DNA from: Phycisphaerales bacterium
Lineage (GTDB): Bacteria; Planctomycetota; Phycisphaerae; Phycisphaerales; SM1A02
Reading direction: 5' to 3'
Assembly (NCBI GenBank): GCA_007127615.1
Contig: SKZB01000330.1
Coordinates: 1-8,699, forward strand
DNA length: 8,699 nucleotides
A program made the position numbers and the translations under genes. The notes beneath the pieces are model-generated. The model worked only from the letters and a program-made list of their open reading frames with translations, searched no databases and was not told where the DNA came from. Positions 6,154 through 8,699 of the stretch are shown piece after piece (within the stretch, counting starts at the first letter, position 1; each line of letters starts with the position of its first letter).

Positions 6154-7173
6154 TCACGCGAGGGTCAGGGCGAGGGCCAGATTGCCCGCGTTGAACAGGA
6201 TGTGCATCAACACCGGCGCGATCAGCCGACCGGTTCGCTCGTACGCCCAGCCGAAGGCAAGTGAGAGGACGAACAACGCCGCCAGCGCATGCGCATCGGC
6301 GGACCCAAGATGCATCAATGCGAATGCCGCACTCGTGGCGATCACGGCCGGCCATGGCCCGATGCCGAATCCGCGCAACGCACGCTGCAACAGCCCGCGG
6401 TACAGCACTTCCTCGACCAACGGCGCGATCAGCACCACACCAATCACCGTGGCGATGTAAGCCGGCGACCACGGCTCTTCCAGCAGCCGGCGGAGGGTCT
6501 CGTGCGCCACCGGATCGGGGCGATCACCCGTCACGATTTGGGTGACCCGGCCGGCGAAAAAACCGGCGACCGACATCAGCGGCCAGATCAGGACCAGCGC
6601 CAGCCCGCCGACCAAAGCCGCCCGGGACCACGACGAGCGACGATCCGGCTGGGGCGCACGCGCCCGCAGCAATAGAACGGCGAAGGCGATCAGAACAATC
6701 GACTGCGCGAGATACATCCCCAACATAAGCTGTGACTGCTCGGCCAGCGTGAATCCCATCTCCCGCTCGTCGCTCGGCTCGATTCCGAAAACCTGAGCTG
6801 AAACCATCACTCCGATTGCAGCCAGGGCAAGTCCCAGCAGAAACAGCACGAGGAGCACGAGTGGATCGGCCAGACCCGGCGTCCGGGGCAGCCGATCCAG
6901 CCGAAACCATTTCTTCCCGACGATCACGATGAGAAACACCGCCGCCAGCAGCATGGTCAGCGCATCGGCGATCGTGATTCGGAAGGCCGAATCGTCCGCG
7001 GGCGCCGCTTCTTCGGGGGAAACCGGGGAGACCGGCACGGGAGAGGCGGTCAGAGCCGGCGTCGCGGGCGGCACGTCAGCGGAAAAAAAATCGTCGCTCG
7101 CGGCTGACGATTCAGGGCCGGCCGCGATAAGCTGCTGACCGAAACTTGAGATCAGAATCAAACTGAAGACCAT
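6154..7173 (-). CDS. CPBP (Abi/Rce1-type) intramembrane metalloprotease
   Basis: A 339-residue membrane protein. The C-terminal CPBP/Rce1 domain has all three motifs in order: EEVLYR (254-259), FALMH (284-288) and HILFN (324-328), which bind the catalytic metal and activate water. The N-terminus (MVFSLILISSFGQQLIAAG) looks like a signal peptide or first TM. It is followed by a Pro/Ala/Ser linker (about 25-62) that is probably outside the cytoplasm, and then by several TM helices at about 68-85, 103-125, 148-170 and 184-206 before the catalytic helices. Bacterial CPBP proteins serve in bacteriocin self-immunity, prenyl-protein-like processing or regulated proteolysis; nothing here tells which. 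The frame is open upstream to 7497, but that part lies antisense to trpC and lacks family character, so the ATG at 7173 is chosen; its ribosome binding site is weak. It diverges from trpC by 55 bp. Confidence 0.88.
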   Translation of the reverse strand: MVFSLILISSFGQQLIAAGPESSAASDDFFSADVPPATPALTASPVPVSPVSPEEAAPADDSAFRITIADALTMLLAAVFLIVIVGKKWFRLDRLPRTPGLADPLVLLVLFLLGLALAAIGVMVSAQVFGIEPSDEREMGFTLAEQSQLMLGMYLAQSIVLIAFAVLLLRARAPQPDRRSSWSRAALVGGLALVLIWPLMSVAGFFAGRVTQIVTGDRPDPVAHETLRRLLEEPWSPAYIATVIGVVLIAPLVEEVLYRGLLQRALRGFGIGPWPAVIATSAAFALMHLGSADAHALAALFVLSLAFGWAYERTGRLIAPVLMHILFNAGNLALALTLA

Positions 7174-7228
7174 CAGGCAGACGGCCCGTCCGCCCCCGCC
7201 GCGATGGAGAGTTCGGAAACGCCACCCG

Positions 7229-8158
7229 ATGCCCGATGCCCCGACCGACAATCCGGAGCCGATCACCCTGGAGACGATCATCGCCCGGAAGCGGGTGGAA
7301 GTCGCCAGGGCGCAGGAAATGACGCCGATGAAGACGCTGGAAGCGCGGGTGGCGCAGATCGACCCGCCGCGCAACTTCTTCGCCGCCGTGGTCGATGAGC
7401 AGGATCGATCGATAATGCGGATCATTGCGGAAATCAAGCGAAAGAGCCCTTCCGCCGGCATCATCCGAGATGATTTTGACCCGGCGAGAATTGCCACACA
7501 ATACGAGAAAGCCGGCGCGGCGGCGATCTCGTGCCTGACCGACGAACAGCACTTCGGCGGCCACCTCGGCTACATCAAGCAGATCAAGGATGCCGTCCGA
7601 CTGCCGGTCCTGCGCAAGGACTTCATCGTCGATGAGTATCAGATCTGGGAAGCCCGCGCCGCCGGCGCCGATGCCGTGCTCCTCATCGCCGAGGTCATCA
7701 ACGAAGCGGAGCTGCTGGACATGATGATCCTGGTCCAGCGGCTCGGCATGACCTCACTCGTGGAGGCGCACGAGACGGAAAAGCTGCTCAAAGTCCGGCG
7801 ACACATCGGCTTCCCCCACGCCGGCTATTCGCTGCTCGGCATCAATAACCGAGATCTCCGCACGATGAAGACGGATCTCTCCCACTCCTTTCGCCTCGCG
7901 GAAATGGTCGAGAATCAGCGGGTGCTCGTCAGCGAGTCCGGCATCAGAACTGCCGATGATCTCAAACGACTTCGCGCCCACGGGATCAACATCGCCCTGA
8001 TCGGCGAGTCACTCATCTCCCAACCCGACCCCGGGGCCGCCCTCAAGGCGTTACTCGACGGACTGCGCCCCGAGCATCCCGGCCCGGATGCGGGCTCGAA
8101 TCCGAAGTCGGATGCTGAGAACGATTCAACGGATCCGGGCGATCAGCGCGACCGTTGA
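7229..8158 (+). CDS. trpC: Indole-3-glycerol phosphate synthase TrpC
   Basis: A 309-residue TIM-barrel enzyme that closes the ring of 1-(2-carboxyphenylamino)-1-deoxyribulose 5-phosphate to give indole-3-glycerol phosphate for tryptophan synthesis in the cytosol. Active-site residues are all visible: E68 and K70 in AEIKRKSPSAG, K130 in LRKDFIVD, E179 in LVEAH, N206 in GINNRDL, and E236/S237 in VSESGIRT, with the phosphate site IGESL at 258-262. Between VEAH and GINN there is a longer connection (KVRRHIGFPHAGYSLL) than in E. coli. The barrel ends near residue 280. The last 29 residues are a hydrophilic Asp/Pro/Asn-rich tail beyond the usual 255-275 length. The ATG at 7229 has no good ribosome binding site; the true start could be a little further in. 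No other trp genes are near, so the pathway is dispersed in this genome. Confidence 0.96.
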   Translation: MPDAPTDNPEPITLETIIARKRVEVARAQEMTPMKTLEARVAQIDPPRNFFAAVVDEQDRSIMRIIAEIKRKSPSAGIIRDDFDPARIATQYEKAGAAAISCLTDEQHFGGHLGYIKQIKDAVRLPVLRKDFIVDEYQIWEARAAGADAVLLIAEVINEAELLDMMILVQRLGMTSLVEAHETEKLLKVRRHIGFPHAGYSLLGINNRDLRTMKTDLSHSFRLAEMVENQRVLVSESGIRTADDLKRLRAHGINIALIGESLISQPDPGAALKALLDGLRPEHPGPDAGSNPKSDAENDSTDPGDQRDR

Positions 8159-8176
8159 CCGGACGGGCGATCCCGG

Positions 8177-8191
8177 GGGGTGCGCCACCCC
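8177..8191. terminator. Hairpin between convergent trpC and metalloprotease genes
   Basis: GGGGTG (8177-8182), a CGC loop, then CACCCC (8186-8191): a perfect 6-bp stem 18 bases after the trpC stop, in the 93-bp gap between convergent genes. It reads as a stem on both strands and could serve both transcripts. No T run follows on either side. Further along the gap, GCCGGCCGGC (8239-8248) is a 10-bp palindrome. Confidence 0.4.
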
Positions 8192-8251
8192 GCCTCATCC
8201 GGCCCGGCGGTCTGTCCCAAAGCGATTTCTCGTGGAACGCCGGCCGGCACT

Positions 8252-8699
8252 TCAGCCGTGGATCCGGCGGGTGGTGCCGCAGATTTCCCGCAACGCCTCG
8301 CGGTCGGCGGGGGTGAGCCGAATGCGTCCGTGCGGCGGGACGGTTCCGTGGGAATGCATCACCGCCTGCGGATCGTTGACGTGATCCAGACCGAGCGCAT
8401 GGCCGAATTCGTGGGCGAGCACCAGCACGAGTTCGTCAAAATCGCTGAACTGCATGATCAGGATCCGCTCGTCGATGATCCGTTCACTTCGGCCGAAGCG
8501 GCTGACCTGCTGCTCGTACCGGCCGACGTGAAGATGCAGAACGCCGCGGCGGCGCGGCCGCTGCTCTTCCAGCGACGCTTCGAGCGCCTGCAGTCGTTGC
8601 TGTTCCCGCTGGAGTTCTTCCGAAGCCCGGTTCAGTCGCATGCGAACCAGATCGCGGTGCCCGCTCACGCGACCCTGTTTGAATCGCTCCACTTCCTCA
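8252..8699 (-). CDS. M10/matrixin-like zinc metalloprotease with coiled coil, N-terminus outside window
   Basis: The frame runs off the right edge, so the start is upstream on the minus strand; 148 C-terminal residues are visible. A GTG at 8692 could be read as a start, but nothing supports it and the coding character continues beyond it. A heptad-like helix (ASEELQREQQRLQALEASLEEQ) is followed by a catalytic domain. That domain contains GRYEQQVSRFGRSERIIDERILIMQFSDFDELVLVL and then HEFGHALGLDH (codons 8381-8413), the HExxHxxGxxH zinc motif of metzincins, with the downstream Met-turn VMH about eight residues later. The catalytic part is shorter than a full matrixin domain. Bacterial proteins of this kind, with a coiled coil before a matrixin-like domain, are usually exported, but the signal region is not visible here. 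Substrate unknown. Confidence 0.85.
   Translation of the reverse strand, partial: EEVERFKQGRVSGHRDLVRMRLNRASEELQREQQRLQALEASLEEQRPRRRGVLHLHVGRYEQQVSRFGRSERIIDERILIMQFSDFDELVLVLAHEFGHALGLDHVNDPQAVMHSHGTVPPHGRIRLTPADREALREICGTTRRIHG

Noticed and set aside
6110..6472. N-terminal extension of the Bfd-like protein overlapping the protease gene
   Set aside because: The upstream part is an out-of-frame reading of the CPBP coding sequence; the BFD domain begins right after the ATG at 6109.
7174..7497. N-terminal extension of the CPBP protease by 108 residues
   Set aside because: It lies antisense to the trpC start and lacks family character; the ATG at 7173 begins a convincing signal/TM segment.

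Overview
The window is 8.7 kb of GC-rich, densely packed chromosomal DNA with eleven protein-coding genes on both strands. I see no RNA genes, CRISPR arrays, insertion sequences or prophage parts. The best guess for the host is a Planctomycetota bacterium, possibly Phycisphaerae-like. The reasons are the GC-rich codon use, the 4-TM protein with a CPxCG...VICVNCGYN zinc ribbon (a style common in that phylum), the TrpC insertion, and the way single genes of normally clustered pathways (pdxJ, phoU, hslV, trpC) stand alone. This placement is inference.

Layout. 1-681 (+) is the C-terminal part of a cation diffusion facilitator. Converging on it, 695-1132 (-) is a YcfL-like lipoprotein, preceded on the same strand by pdxJ (1267-2025, -), which makes pyridoxine 5'-phosphate. 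pdxJ diverges from phoU (2184-2873, +); the gap between them holds back-to-back -10 elements inside a 7-bp inverted repeat. The plus strand continues with a double zinc-ribbon 4-TM protein of unknown function (2961-3944), hslV (4029-4613), a small 3-TM protein (4669-5001) and a PilZ c-di-GMP effector (5002-5820). Converging on these, on the minus strand, are a Bfd-like [2Fe-2S] protein (5828-6109) and, upstream of it, a CPBP/Abi membrane protease (6154-7173). trpC (7229-8158, +) diverges from the protease gene and converges on a coiled-coil M10/matrixin-like metalloprotease (8252-8699, -) whose start lies beyond the window.

Most genes are housekeeping and do not form one obvious pathway. The likely co-transcribed sets are CPBP protease plus Bfd-like protein, the small membrane protein plus PilZ protein (stop and start directly abutting), and perhaps pdxJ plus the lipoprotein. 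No clear new defence or mobile system is visible. The points most worth a second look are the pdxJ/phoU divergent control region, hslV without hslU and with a five-residue insertion, the zinc-ribbon membrane protein, and the protease/[2Fe-2S] pair.
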